This document shows, one piece after another, positions 16,995-24,348 of a stretch of 26,954 bases of DNA. Below the pieces are notes generated by a model. That model saw nothing but the letters and a program-made list of their open reading frames with translations. It made no database searches and was not told the origin of the DNA. The translations under genes and the position numbers were made by a program. How positions within the stretch are numbered: the stretch's first letter is position 1; the number at the start of each line of letters is the position of its first letter. Source of the DNA: a virus; the IMG/VR virus record IMGVR_UViG_3300022591_000057, positions 1 to 26,954 of that record; one strand, written 5' to 3'.

Positions 16995-17825
16995 TTATTG
17001 CGTTGGGCGTGCTGGGGGAACACCACTTGTCTCAATAAATACAACGGTTTTCTTGGTACTTAAGACCTTCCTCACAACATTTCCTGCCTGAGCGAGGATT
17101 TTGTTGATTGTATTCGGTACAAGGTATCCATTGACTGTCAAGGTAAAGGTACTCTTCAATGTTCTATCTGTTTCGGTGGTGATTTCCGTAGGTGTTGCAA
17201 TGTCCCCGACGTATGCGCGAAATCTGAACTTGGTGGGGTCGCCCCAATATGCGCGACTTGCGAATACCATTGATTCGACAATGGAGTTCATTGCTATATT
17301 TTTTACTGTCCATATTGTCACTTCATACGTTGCAATGATATAATCCGGCACTACCACATTGTAGAACTCACGTACAGGAACTTGATTTGTCAATACGCTG
17401 AAATTACTGTATCGGTTCTTCTCCGAGTATTTTTTCTGTATCGTGTAGTATAACTGGGGATTGTTTGCGTCCAACTTATCAATAGGAAGAGATGTGTCTC
17501 TTGCAACATTTACCCTCTTATAGATAATCGCAGGCGTCAACAACTTTCCTTTGTTGTCACGTAGATATCCATACTTCTCTACGGACGCCCATCGTTCTTG
17601 TGAACCATAAAGTGCAGGCACAGCAACAACCGCACCGTTATCTATAATTTGTGGTTTGATAACGTTGTTGAAATAGAAGTCTATCGCACTATCAATCGTT
17701 TCGAGAGTGACCGTAAGGAACTGCTCGGTCGTATCAATAACATTACCAATTTGCGAGTCAATGTCATTCGCACGATTGATTGGTATACCGTTACTTGGAG
17801 CAATATTTGGTTTAAGTTCATCCAT
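16995..17825 (-). CDS. Tail terminator / neck protein (T4 gp15-like)
   Basis: At 276 residues it is close in length to T4 gp15 (272). Shared features, compared from memory, are a central ALYGSQERWASVEKYGYLRD region, the strand-helix segment IIATYEVTIWTVKNIAMNSI with VESMV, the late segment FTLTVNGYLVPN (gp15 has a similar 'F-x-V-N-G-x-x-x-P'), and a Pro-rich C-terminus. In T4, gp15 caps the finished tail as a hexamer and binds the head neck. Its start overlaps the stop of the preceding gp14-like gene as TAATG, with GGAGAG as ribosome site. The gene order gp13-, gp14-, gp15-like supports the call. Confidence 0.65.
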   Translation of the reverse strand: MDELKPNIAPSNGIPINRANDIDSQIGNVIDTTEQFLTVTLETIDSAIDFYFNNVIKPQIIDNGAVVAVPALYGSQERWASVEKYGYLRDNKGKLLTPAIIYKRVNVARDTSLPIDKLDANNPQLYYTIQKKYSEKNRYSNFSVLTNQVPVREFYNVVVPDYIIATYEVTIWTVKNIAMNSIVESMVFASRAYWGDPTKFRFRAYVGDIATPTEITTETDRTLKSTFTLTVNGYLVPNTINKILAQAGNVVRKVLSTKKTVVFIETSGVPPARPTQ

Positions 17826-18304
17826 TACCTATTCTCTCCGTCTCTATCGTTGTCGATTGCTGCTTCTGGTTGCCTCGTCATATGCGCATAGCAAATAATG
17901 GAGAAATTGTAATCAGTGTGTCCACCTGGGAATTTCGATTCGTCTACTGCACCAATCTCAAAATATGAATAGTTCCATTCGAGAATATCGCCTATTTGTG
18001 GATTGATACCATTGAGTATACGAAGTTGCTCGCGGTTGAACGCGACGATGAGATTCTGATTCTTGTCCGTACCAAATTCTGTCGTCTCTGTCTCTTCCGG
18101 GTTGTTGTTAATTAGACCGAACAATTCTACTGGCTTGAAATATACTCTATTCTCCGATTCTCCGTAGACATTAGCTTTAGTATCATACGGCGCGACTCTC
18201 CATAGATTCACAGGGTTCATAATGACTTGAGCTACCAATTCATAACTGATATGGTTCATAAAATCAATTGCTCGGTCACGTATAAACATCCCACCTTTTG
18301 CCAT
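17825..18304 (-). CDS. Neck protein (T4 gp14-like)
   Basis: A 159-residue protein, shorter than T4 gp14 (256). The useful segment is NPQIGDILEWNYSYFEIGAV, which resembles the gp14 'G-D-x-I...F-E-I-x-x-V' strand pair. Another conserved-looking part is NRVYFKPVELFG. In T4, gp13 and gp14 together close the filled head and make the site for tail attachment. Both gene ends overlap neighbours as TAATG, which puts it in a tightly coupled neck operon. The assignment relies on this segment and on gene order, so another small neck protein is possible. Confidence 0.55.
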   Translation of the reverse strand: MAKGGMFIRDRAIDFMNHISYELVAQVIMNPVNLWRVAPYDTKANVYGESENRVYFKPVELFGLINNNPEETETTEFGTDKNQNLIVAFNREQLRILNGINPQIGDILEWNYSYFEIGAVDESKFPGGHTDYNFSIICYAHMTRQPEAAIDNDRDGENR

Positions 18305-19152
18305 TAGTAATCTCCTTCAACGTACTGTTCCCAATATTCAGGAAGTCGTTTTGGACTGCCCATATCCACGTCATTTGACATTGGTGGTCCTGACGCTGAT
18401 GGTTCTATCTGCACCATTCCACCTTTCGGCATCATAATGGGACCAGTCTGTTTGAACGTAACCATTGAATCATATTTCTTTGAATACCCACTTACGCCCA
18501 TATCAGAATTGTATGCTCGAAGTAAGTCCTTCTTTTGTCGAACGTTCATCCCCTTGTACTTCTCAATGTGTAGGTCGAATGTCTTTGGGCCGTCCTTGAA
18601 CACGGGCGTCTCATATACCAAATCCTTCAACTTCACTCTACCCTCTTTCTTTGGGAGTCTGAACTTGACCGCTGGTTTGTCGTTTATGGTCGGCATATCA
18701 TCGTCACCCTTCCCAATCTTCTTCACTTCGATAGGATGGTTTTTGAACTTACCCACAAGAACAGTATCGCCTTTCTTTAGGGGTACGTTTATGTCTTCCA
18801 GTATGTCTTTGAGTTTCATTGTTGATTCTACTATCTCACTTACCTTTATGGTTTTACTGCCGGTCACTTTTCCTTTTTGATTGATAAAAGTAATCCCTAA
18901 TTCCTTTGGTTCAAATTTGTCCGGTATATTGTGCCTGAAAAATCGAAGTGTGTCTTGAAGTCGTTCGGGAAGCAATTCTACATCAAACTCATCTCCAACT
19001 TCATTCATCCATACATATCCTTGTCCGGTGGCCTCATCTGGATCAATCTTTCCGTGTGTGTGTCTAGTCAAAGTCCTTCCGTGAACAAACAAACCATATT
19101 TGTTGTTTGATATGAACTTGTTATTTGGTGTCAACCATCCACTGAAATTCAT
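18304..19152 (-). CDS. Unknown protein within the neck operon
   Basis: A 282-residue basic protein I cannot assign. A recognisable module is KKGDTVLVGKFKNHPIEVKK followed by IGKGDDDMPTINDKPAVKFR, a beta-rich segment that I have seen as a recurring motif in phage hypothetical proteins. The N-terminus mentions no signal peptide; the C-terminus is Met/Gly/Pro-rich and probably flexible. It is placed between the gp13-like and gp14-like genes, where T4 has none, starts four bases after the gp13-like stop and overlaps the gp14-like start as TAATG. A virion or head-tail joining role is likely from context only. Confidence 0.65.
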   Translation of the reverse strand: MNFSGWLTPNNKFISNNKYGLFVHGRTLTRHTHGKIDPDEATGQGYVWMNEVGDEFDVELLPERLQDTLRFFRHNIPDKFEPKELGITFINQKGKVTGSKTIKVSEIVESTMKLKDILEDINVPLKKGDTVLVGKFKNHPIEVKKIGKGDDDMPTINDKPAVKFRLPKKEGRVKLKDLVYETPVFKDGPKTFDLHIEKYKGMNVRQKKDLLRAYNSDMGVSGYSKKYDSMVTFKQTGPIMMPKGGMVQIEPSASGPPMSNDVDMGSPKRLPEYWEQYVEGDY

Positions 19153-19156
19153 ATGG

Positions 19157-20716
19157 TTATCCTATATAGATTGGTATAGGAATTGCAGACAAGGTTTTCT
19201 TCAACGCCTCTGATTCCGCCGCTTCCATCTCAAGTTGTGCCTGTTTGGTGAACTTCTCCAGCATTGCGCGGAGATTTTCAATCAGTGCAGTTTTGTCGTT
19301 ATCGGCGGTAGTAATCAAGTCGTTTCCATCCAACGTCGTTTCGTTGTTTGGTATCGGTAGTGTATTGAATTTCACACGTACACGTCCGAGCATATTCTTT
19401 GATACGGCAAGTCCGTAATCACGAATCCATTGTAGACCAATCGAATTGATATTTCCGTACACCATATTCTGATATGGTGCGTTTGACATATCCGATACAC
19501 CATTGTACTCTGCGGAGTCTGTACCACCAGCATTTGCAACTGGGTCGTCCCTATCCGATTTCAAAATATAGTCAAACCATATTGCATAAGAATCCTGAGG
19601 AACAGGAAGAATTCGAATTTGTTTGTTGATTACTTCAAATGCATACGCACTCTTACGGACAGTATCGTTGAAATCAATTGCTTGAATACGTAGAAGGTCT
19701 GCATAAATCGGTAACATCATAAACGAAGTTGCGACGGAGAAGTTAGTCCAACCAAACTCTTGCAACATCGAGTATGTACCCATACCTGTTCCGGCGAATG
19801 GGTCGAAGTATCGAACGATTGCCGGTGGACTGTAATGCCATATTCTCTTGATTTCAATTTCAGATGCGTTGCCAATCGGTGGTTGGAATCTCTTTGTGTT
19901 GTAGTTCACCGACGCAGTTACCGCAGATGATTGTGATGGAGTAAATGCCGTATGTGATGCAGAGAAAATGAGATTGATATTTCCGTTCCCATCAGTGAAG
20001 TTGTAAAGTGGGAAACTACCAGAAATAGGAACGATGCTTCCTGTTCCGCTACCACTTCCAATTGCTTCAAGATTGAACGTGAGTAAATTGTCTGGTGTAT
20101 TGAATGGTGAAACACCTGTCGGTGTACTGTAAATCCAAAGTTCTCCATTTGCAACTGATGTGGAAAGTGTTGGATCAAGATTGACTTGTGACCACAACGA
20201 ACTTGTCACCGTTCCACCATAGATAATTGATGGTGCGGCTGGTACTGATGCGCTATCGAATTGGGCGCGAAAGACGTTTATTGCTTTGAACATATCATAA
20301 ACAGAAACGCTTGAAGTTGTAATGAACGCTGCGTGTCGAAGTGGAACATTTCCACCAACGAGAACTTCTTGACCGTACTGTTCTGCGATTCGAATGATGC
20401 CACCCATACTGAAATTCGCGTTCTTCTGAGTCAAATTGTTATTTGTCGGTGAACCTTGTAGACGCAACATATTCTGTTGTGCGTTCCACATATTAACTTC
20501 CATTCCGTACTCATTGATCGCCTCTTCGTAGGCTGCATAGAAATTCACGTCTTGCAACTCCACGTCCATAACCGGGTATCCGAGTCGGAACGCCGCCCAC
20601 TTCGCAAATCGCGGTGCATCATTTACGAACTTTGTATCGTTGTCGTAGAATCCATATGGTGTAGAACCTGAAGGATTGGAACCGCTTCCTGGCCAAATAG
20701 GTATCGTTATTGCCAT
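19157..20716 (-). CDS. Neck / head-tail connector protein (T4 gp13-like)
   Basis: A 519-residue protein. The N-terminal part (about 20-80) has FYDNDTKFVNDAPRFAKWAA, then RLGYPVMDVELQDVNFYAAY, a helical region common to connector proteins of large myophages. The C-terminal part has WIRDYGLAVSKNMLGRVRVK, TLDGNDLITTADNDK and a final helix ending in PIPIYIG, which follows the gp13 ending pattern as I remember it. The middle is a Ser/Thr/Gly-rich beta region that makes it longer than T4 gp13 (309). It opens the neck operon after candidate promoter e. GGAGAC lies a few bases before the ATG. Confidence 0.65.
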   Translation of the reverse strand: MAITIPIWPGSGSNPSGSTPYGFYDNDTKFVNDAPRFAKWAAFRLGYPVMDVELQDVNFYAAYEEAINEYGMEVNMWNAQQNMLRLQGSPTNNNLTQKNANFSMGGIIRIAEQYGQEVLVGGNVPLRHAAFITTSSVSVYDMFKAINVFRAQFDSASVPAAPSIIYGGTVTSSLWSQVNLDPTLSTSVANGELWIYSTPTGVSPFNTPDNLLTFNLEAIGSGSGTGSIVPISGSFPLYNFTDGNGNINLIFSASHTAFTPSQSSAVTASVNYNTKRFQPPIGNASEIEIKRIWHYSPPAIVRYFDPFAGTGMGTYSMLQEFGWTNFSVATSFMMLPIYADLLRIQAIDFNDTVRKSAYAFEVINKQIRILPVPQDSYAIWFDYILKSDRDDPVANAGGTDSAEYNGVSDMSNAPYQNMVYGNINSIGLQWIRDYGLAVSKNMLGRVRVKFNTLPIPNNETTLDGNDLITTADNDKTALIENLRAMLEKFTKQAQLEMEAAESEALKKTLSAIPIPIYIG

Positions 20717-20762
20717 TGTACTGTCTCCACATTATAGATATTTCTCCCGTGTATCCTGTGTA

Positions 20763-20772
20763 TATAAATATC
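20763..20772 (-). promoter_or_regulatory. Candidate late promoter e (GATATTTATA)
   Basis: Minus-strand GATATTTATA, identical to site a, lies 46 bases before the ATG of the gp13-like gene. It follows the terminator repeat at 20788-20854 by about 15 bases, forming the same terminator-promoter punctuation as at the tube gene. Confidence 0.55.
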
Positions 20773-20787
20773 AATGGTCAAGGGAAT

Positions 20788-20854
20788 ATACAACAAAAAC
20801 GGACTATTGAAGTATGTCTCAATAGTCCACTATTGTGATTGCCTATACGTCGGG
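20788..20854 (-). repeat. Terminator repeat copy 1 (after surface-protein gene)
   Basis: A 67-base element that recurs at 23607-23673 with about 85% identity by eye. The minus strand runs CCCGAC, then TAGGCAA, then a perfect 10-base-pair hairpin GGACTATTGA/TCAATAGTCC (20801-20828, loop of 8), then G and TTTTTGTTGTAT. The hairpin plus U-tract is a convincing rho-independent terminator for the 894-residue gene that ends at 20861. The conserved flanks outside the stem show that the two copies share descent rather than arising separately. Confidence 0.85.
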
Positions 20855-20860
20855 ATTACG

Positions 20861-23545
20861 TTAATGTGTACCAACTACTAGATACTGTCCGGCAGACCAT
20901 CCGGTTATTCCATCAGAATATGCAACCTTCCAGAACGTGTATGTTGAAGAACCATTAACATCTGGTGAAGGCCCATCTACAACTACTCCATTTGTTCCTG
21001 CAGGTTCACATTTGAGAGCAACAGAGTTTGTAATAGAAGGTACGGTTCTTGCATTTATACAGTCCGTAGTCAATGTAACATAGACATTACTACCGATCTG
21101 GATTTGAGTAGACGGAGTGGCAGTAAACGTCAAGTCAGCCCCATTGACCGTTCCTGATGTGTTGGTAGCATTTAATCTAAAGTGATACAGTGTTCCAGCA
21201 GTCAAACCGGTAATCGCTGCGTTCACAGTCTGAGGTGTTGTGGAAGTCAACAGCTTTTGGACAGGTGTTTTTGTTCCATATGATGTTGTCGTACCATACT
21301 CAAAGTAGTAAGTCGAAGGCATTCCATTACCATTGACCGTACCGTTGACTTGAGCAGTCGTTGTAGTTATATTGGATGCCCCTAGCGTCACAGGCGTCGG
21401 CAATACGACTGGTGCAGCACTTGTTATAAATGTCGCATCAGAACTAGAAACCGTACCGCCACTGTTTGTTGCAACAAGACAATAATGATACAATGTTGCA
21501 GGACTCAAACCAGTTATCGTTCCAAGAACCAGTACTGGAGTAGTACCTGCACCCGCGTTTGTTGTAGGTGTAGTCGATCCATAGGATGCTGTTGTCCCTA
21601 CCTTGAAATAGTAGGTTGTCGCATCACCATTCGGATTCACTACACCACTCATCTGCGCACTAGTGGACGTAACATTCGAGAGCGCTACAGTCGGTAATGC
21701 CTGAACAGGCGGTGGTACTGGATTAACTGTCACCGCAGCAGTATATGATTTCGTGCCACTTACATTACTTAACGTCAATGTGAATGTTGTGCTTGCAGAA
21801 ACAGTTGCCGTTTTACTTCCCCCAGTAGTTGCAACCGTTCCTACTCCATTATCAATTGATGCCGTTGTTGCATTATTTGCTGTCCACGTAAGAGTTACTG
21901 AACCTGTTCCTACAATACTCGTTGGACTAACTATAAGAGTGCCTGTAGGAACTGATGGAGGAACAGGATTAACTGTTACCGCAGCTGTATATGTTTTTGT
22001 ACCACTCGCATTATTTAATGTCAATGTGAACGTCGTAGTTGTGGAAACAGTTAGTGTTTTACTTCCTCCAGTGATTGCGACTGCTCCTACTCCATTATCA
22101 ATTGTTGCTGTCGTCGCATTATTCGCCGTCCACGTAAGAGTTACTGAACCAGATCCTATAATACTTGTCGGAGTAACTGCAAAACTACCTGTAGGAAGTT
22201 GAACTGGTGGTACTATACCATCTGGACTAGTGACAATGAAAACTCCAAACGTAGGTTGAGTATTATAGACTATGCCTGTGTTGTCGTCTCCCGGTGCTGT
22301 GACCGGAACTGAAAAGGCCTTAGATGTCATTGGAATCGAAACTTTACCTCCCGTGTAGGTGCCAGAGGCAACTACGGTGCCAAAATAGTTTTCCGCATCC
22401 TTAACTACGTAGTTCGAACCTACTGCTATGAAGGTTGACAAGTCTACTTGAACCGAAGGTGATCCCGCCCAATTATAGACGATAACATTTGCGCGTGTTG
22501 GTTCATAGTCGTTCTTCCTGATAATAACACTCACTCCCGACGTAGGTCTTGGTGCATAGGTTCCGATTGCTGTTTGATCTCCCGCCGTATTGTAGAAAAG
22601 ATTCCCCGCGGAAGTCAGTGGGGAAACATTGAACAACATCATCCCTTCCGTCACCGTATTGTTACTGAATGTTCCGTTGGTAAACGGATTCGGGCCGTAT
22701 CCAAACTCCAAGTTGTAATGTCCGATGCTTGCCGACGGATAGTAGAGATGATTGTTGATGACAGAAATATTGTTTCTACTCGTTCCAGGCGCTGCTCCGA
22801 TGAGGAGATTCGTCTGGAATGTCCCACCATTAGGATTGTTCCATATCTGTCCGGTGCTGACAACCACGTTACCGTCGATGGTAATGTTGCTCACTCCGGA
22901 CTGTTCGGCATAGATGTGAAGACCAAGATTCCAGTTGTCCCAAAAGATATTATCCTTGATGAGTTTCGTCCCATTACCGTCGTTGTTCTGCGTATAGATG
23001 CCATAATTGTGAGCACCGTTGCTAACGTCCATCATACGACCGTTGTTGTAGATCAAGCATCCATTCACCTCTCCGCGAGTCGCAAGAACTTCCCAGTTAA
23101 TTCCCATCGCAACGCAATCGTGGATAATACAGTTGATGATCTTTATTCCATCACCACCACCGTAAATACCAAGATTAAAACCGCATCCAGGAGCTTGAAG
23201 TTTCTGTCCCGGCTCGGAAGTAAGTTCGAGTCCCCAGAACCATACATAAGAACAAGTGTGGTTTGGATCGCCCGAAGTATGAATACAGTCTTGCCAATCT
23301 GCCAGACCGGAGATTATTACCTGTTCACCGGTGTAGTTACGAACTATAATCGGACTTGTAGATGTACCATTGAGAAAACAAAAATACGGATTGTTGTTAG
23401 GATTGATGTACTTACCTGCCCTCAGGTAGAGTGTATCGCCCGGTTTAATCACAAGTGATTGCAATGCGGACGCGAGTTGCCACGGATTCCCTATTGTTCC
23501 ATCTCCATTCGCTGCAGCTGACGGACTTGCATAAAATGTGCTCAT
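20861..23545 (-). CDS. Beta-helix / Ig-like / FN3 / SH3 surface protein (probable tail fibre or spike)
   Basis: An 894-residue modular protein without a signal peptide. Residues 1-330 form a right-handed beta-helix: GDTLYLRAGKY, then repeated Asn/Gly-rich turns such as GIKIINCIIHDC and NITIDGNVVVS. Residues 335-440 form a small beta domain. Residues 451-530 and 533-612 are two nearly identical Ig-like domains (SVTLTWTANNATTA). Residues 616-710 and 715-812 are two FN3-like domains (TYYFKVGTTASYG, TYYFEYGTTTSYG). Residues 816-892 form a bacterial SH3-like domain (NARTVPSI...FWKVAYSDG...GW). This set suits carbohydrate binding on the virion surface. I see no sure catalytic residues. It sits alone between two copies of a terminator repeat, which suggests a swappable cassette. 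GGAGAA precedes the ATG. Confidence 0.8.
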   Translation of the reverse strand: MSTFYASPSAAANGDGTIGNPWQLASALQSLVIKPGDTLYLRAGKYINPNNNPYFCFLNGTSTSPIIVRNYTGEQVIISGLADWQDCIHTSGDPNHTCSYVWFWGLELTSEPGQKLQAPGCGFNLGIYGGGDGIKIINCIIHDCVAMGINWEVLATRGEVNGCLIYNNGRMMDVSNGAHNYGIYTQNNDGNGTKLIKDNIFWDNWNLGLHIYAEQSGVSNITIDGNVVVSTGQIWNNPNGGTFQTNLLIGAAPGTSRNNISVINNHLYYPSASIGHYNLEFGYGPNPFTNGTFSNNTVTEGMMLFNVSPLTSAGNLFYNTAGDQTAIGTYAPRPTSGVSVIIRKNDYEPTRANVIVYNWAGSPSVQVDLSTFIAVGSNYVVKDAENYFGTVVASGTYTGGKVSIPMTSKAFSVPVTAPGDDNTGIVYNTQPTFGVFIVTSPDGIVPPVQLPTGSFAVTPTSIIGSGSVTLTWTANNATTATIDNGVGAVAITGGSKTLTVSTTTTFTLTLNNASGTKTYTAAVTVNPVPPSVPTGTLIVSPTSIVGTGSVTLTWTANNATTASIDNGVGTVATTGGSKTATVSASTTFTLTLSNVSGTKSYTAAVTVNPVPPPVQALPTVALSNVTSTSAQMSGVVNPNGDATTYYFKVGTTASYGSTTPTTNAGAGTTPVLVLGTITGLSPATLYHYCLVATNSGGTVSSSDATFITSAAPVVLPTPVTLGASNITTTTAQVNGTVNGNGMPSTYYFEYGTTTSYGTKTPVQKLLTSTTPQTVNAAITGLTAGTLYHFRLNATNTSGTVNGADLTFTATPSTQIQIGSNVYVTLTTDCINARTVPSITNSVALKCEPAGTNGVVVDGPSPDVNGSSTYTFWKVAYSDGITGWSAGQYLVVGTH
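21710..21949 (-). repeat. Tandem Ig-like domain repeat, unit 2
   Basis: Encodes residues 533-612 of the surface protein. It is a tandem copy of 21956-22195, with most residues identical (for example TLTWTANNATTA, DNGVG, YTAAVTVNPVPP). The close match at DNA level points to a recent duplication within the gene. Confidence 0.85.
21956..22195 (-). repeat. Tandem Ig-like domain repeat, unit 1
   Basis: Encodes residues 451-530 of the surface protein, and is directly followed by its copy at 21710-21949. Unequal recombination between the units could change the number of Ig domains. Confidence 0.85.
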
Positions 23546-23593
23546 CGTGATTCTCCTCTAAACAAATTTGACTGGACATTTATATCTTACTCG

Positions 23594-23603
23594 TATATAT
23601 ATC
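23594..23603 (-). promoter_or_regulatory. Candidate late promoter f (GATATATATA)
   Basis: Minus-strand GATATATATA, with TTC before it and CGAG after it, lies 48 bases before the ATG of the surface-protein gene and directly after terminator repeat copy 2. It differs from sites a and e at one position (T to A in the core), so it is the least exact of the six. Confidence 0.45.
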
Positions 23604-23606
23604 GAA

Positions 23607-23673
23607 ATACAACAAAAAACGGACTATTGAGTGTGTCTCAATAGTCCGCTAGAATGGTTGCCTATGTGTCGGG
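23607..23673 (-). repeat. Terminator repeat copy 2 (after NADAR gene)
   Basis: Second copy of the 67-base element. On the minus strand: CCCGAC, TAGGCAA, an 11-base-pair hairpin CGGACTATTGA/TCAATAGTCCG (23620-23648, loop of 7), then TTTTTTGTTGTAT. It lies 20 bases after the NADAR stop and is a strong intrinsic terminator for the accessory operon. With copy 1 it frames the surface-protein gene in direct orientation. Confidence 0.88.
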
Positions 23674-23692
23674 TTTGACCTAGGGCGTGTCT

Positions 23693-24145
23693 CTAAAGAC
23701 GTGCTCGAAGTCTCATCAGTCGAGAACAAAACTCCTTCTGGGTAAGGATTGTCTCATTCTCCTTTGTCTTACCAATTACGTGTGTAAGTACACCATCTCC
23801 TGATGCGCGAAGTGCGCGCTTGAATGAATCGTTTTGGAAAAGTGCATCATACGCAACGTCAAGCAACTCTTGGTAGTCGGTAGAGTAGCGGTAGATTGCT
23901 TCTCCATTCCACCAAAGAGTCTGGTCGCGTTTCCAATTCTTCTCACGACCCTTGTTTTTTGCCATCTTACCTACAAGTGTCGCAACGTGAATCTGCATCT
24001 CAGGCGCTTTGAACTTCAACGCCTGTAAGAACCCTTCCATCGAAGCGCAAGAAAGAGTGAATCCTCTCCACGTCACGGTGAATGGGTGCGGTGCAAAATT
24101 GGATAACGCAGACGAAGGGTATCCGTGTCGTGAACCTATGTCCAT
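23693..24145 (-). CDS. NADAR-family N-glycosidase (YbiA-like)
   Basis: The start at 24145 is fixed by GGAGAAG upstream and a TAATG overlap with the preceding stop; it gives 150 residues, usual for the family. Signature parts are SSALSNFAP (10-18), the SMEGFLQALKF helix with the conserved Glu, KNKGREKNWKRDQTLWW, and SGDGVLTHVIGK. Members remove base-like groups from ribosides: YbiA acts on riboflavin intermediates, and other NADAR proteins reverse ADP-ribosylation of guanine in DNA and can counter DarT-type toxins. In a phage, the second role is attractive as anti-defence, or the protein may act in NAD metabolism. It is the last gene of the accessory operon and is followed by a strong terminator. 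Confidence 0.85.
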   Translation of the reverse strand: MDIGSRHGYPSSALSNFAPHPFTVTWRGFTLSCASMEGFLQALKFKAPEMQIHVATLVGKMAKNKGREKNWKRDQTLWWNGEAIYRYSTDYQELLDVAYDALFQNDSFKRALRASGDGVLTHVIGKTKENETILTQKEFCSRLMRLRARL

Positions 24146-24348
24146 TATTTCTTCTCCGTGTCTATGAACCAAATTCGAGCAAAGTTGTATAATGAATTAC
24201 GAACCCTTGCATCTTCAACATAGAAGAAATCGCCCGTATGACCTGTCGCATTGACAAGTAACTGACCAAGACGAAGTGATGGGTTTTCTTTCCACGCCTC
24301 ACCGAGAATCTTGAGCATCTCATCTATCTCTTCTTTCCTACTTTGCAT
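24145..24348 (-). CDS. Small conserved protein of unknown function
   Basis: A 67-residue protein. I chose the ATG at 24348 because AAAGGA lies upstream; a longer frame to 24543 would overlap most of the preceding gene. It reads MQSRKEEIDEMLKILGEAWK, then LRLGQLLVNATG and DFFYVEDARV. The pattern 'R-x-G-Q-L-x-x-N...F-Y-x-E-D' is found in small bacterial and phage proteins without a known role. It overlaps the preceding gene by 11 bases and the NADAR start as TAATG. Confidence 0.7.
   Translation of the reverse strand: MQSRKEEIDEMLKILGEAWKENPSLRLGQLLVNATGHTGDFFYVEDARVRNSLYNFARIWFIDTEKK

Noticed and set aside
8701-20772. T4-type late promoters TATAAATA on the plus strand
   Set aside because: Exact TATAAATA is present on the plus strand at several sites, but no plus-strand gene follows any of them. 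The sites are placed consistently before minus-strand genes, so I read them in the minus orientation.
21710-22195. Repeats as a CRISPR-like or diversity-generating array
   Set aside because: There are only two long units, in frame with Ig-like domains, without spacers, template repeat or reverse transcriptase.
21753-22202. Plus-strand repeated open frame in the Ig region
   Set aside because: The repeat arises from the tandem Ig domains on the minus strand, and it has no independent start signals.
22574-23458. Plus-strand open frame of 294 codons
   Set aside because: Antisense to the beta-helix part of the surface-protein gene. The product has no recognisable domain and no ribosome site, while the minus-strand frame has clear domains.
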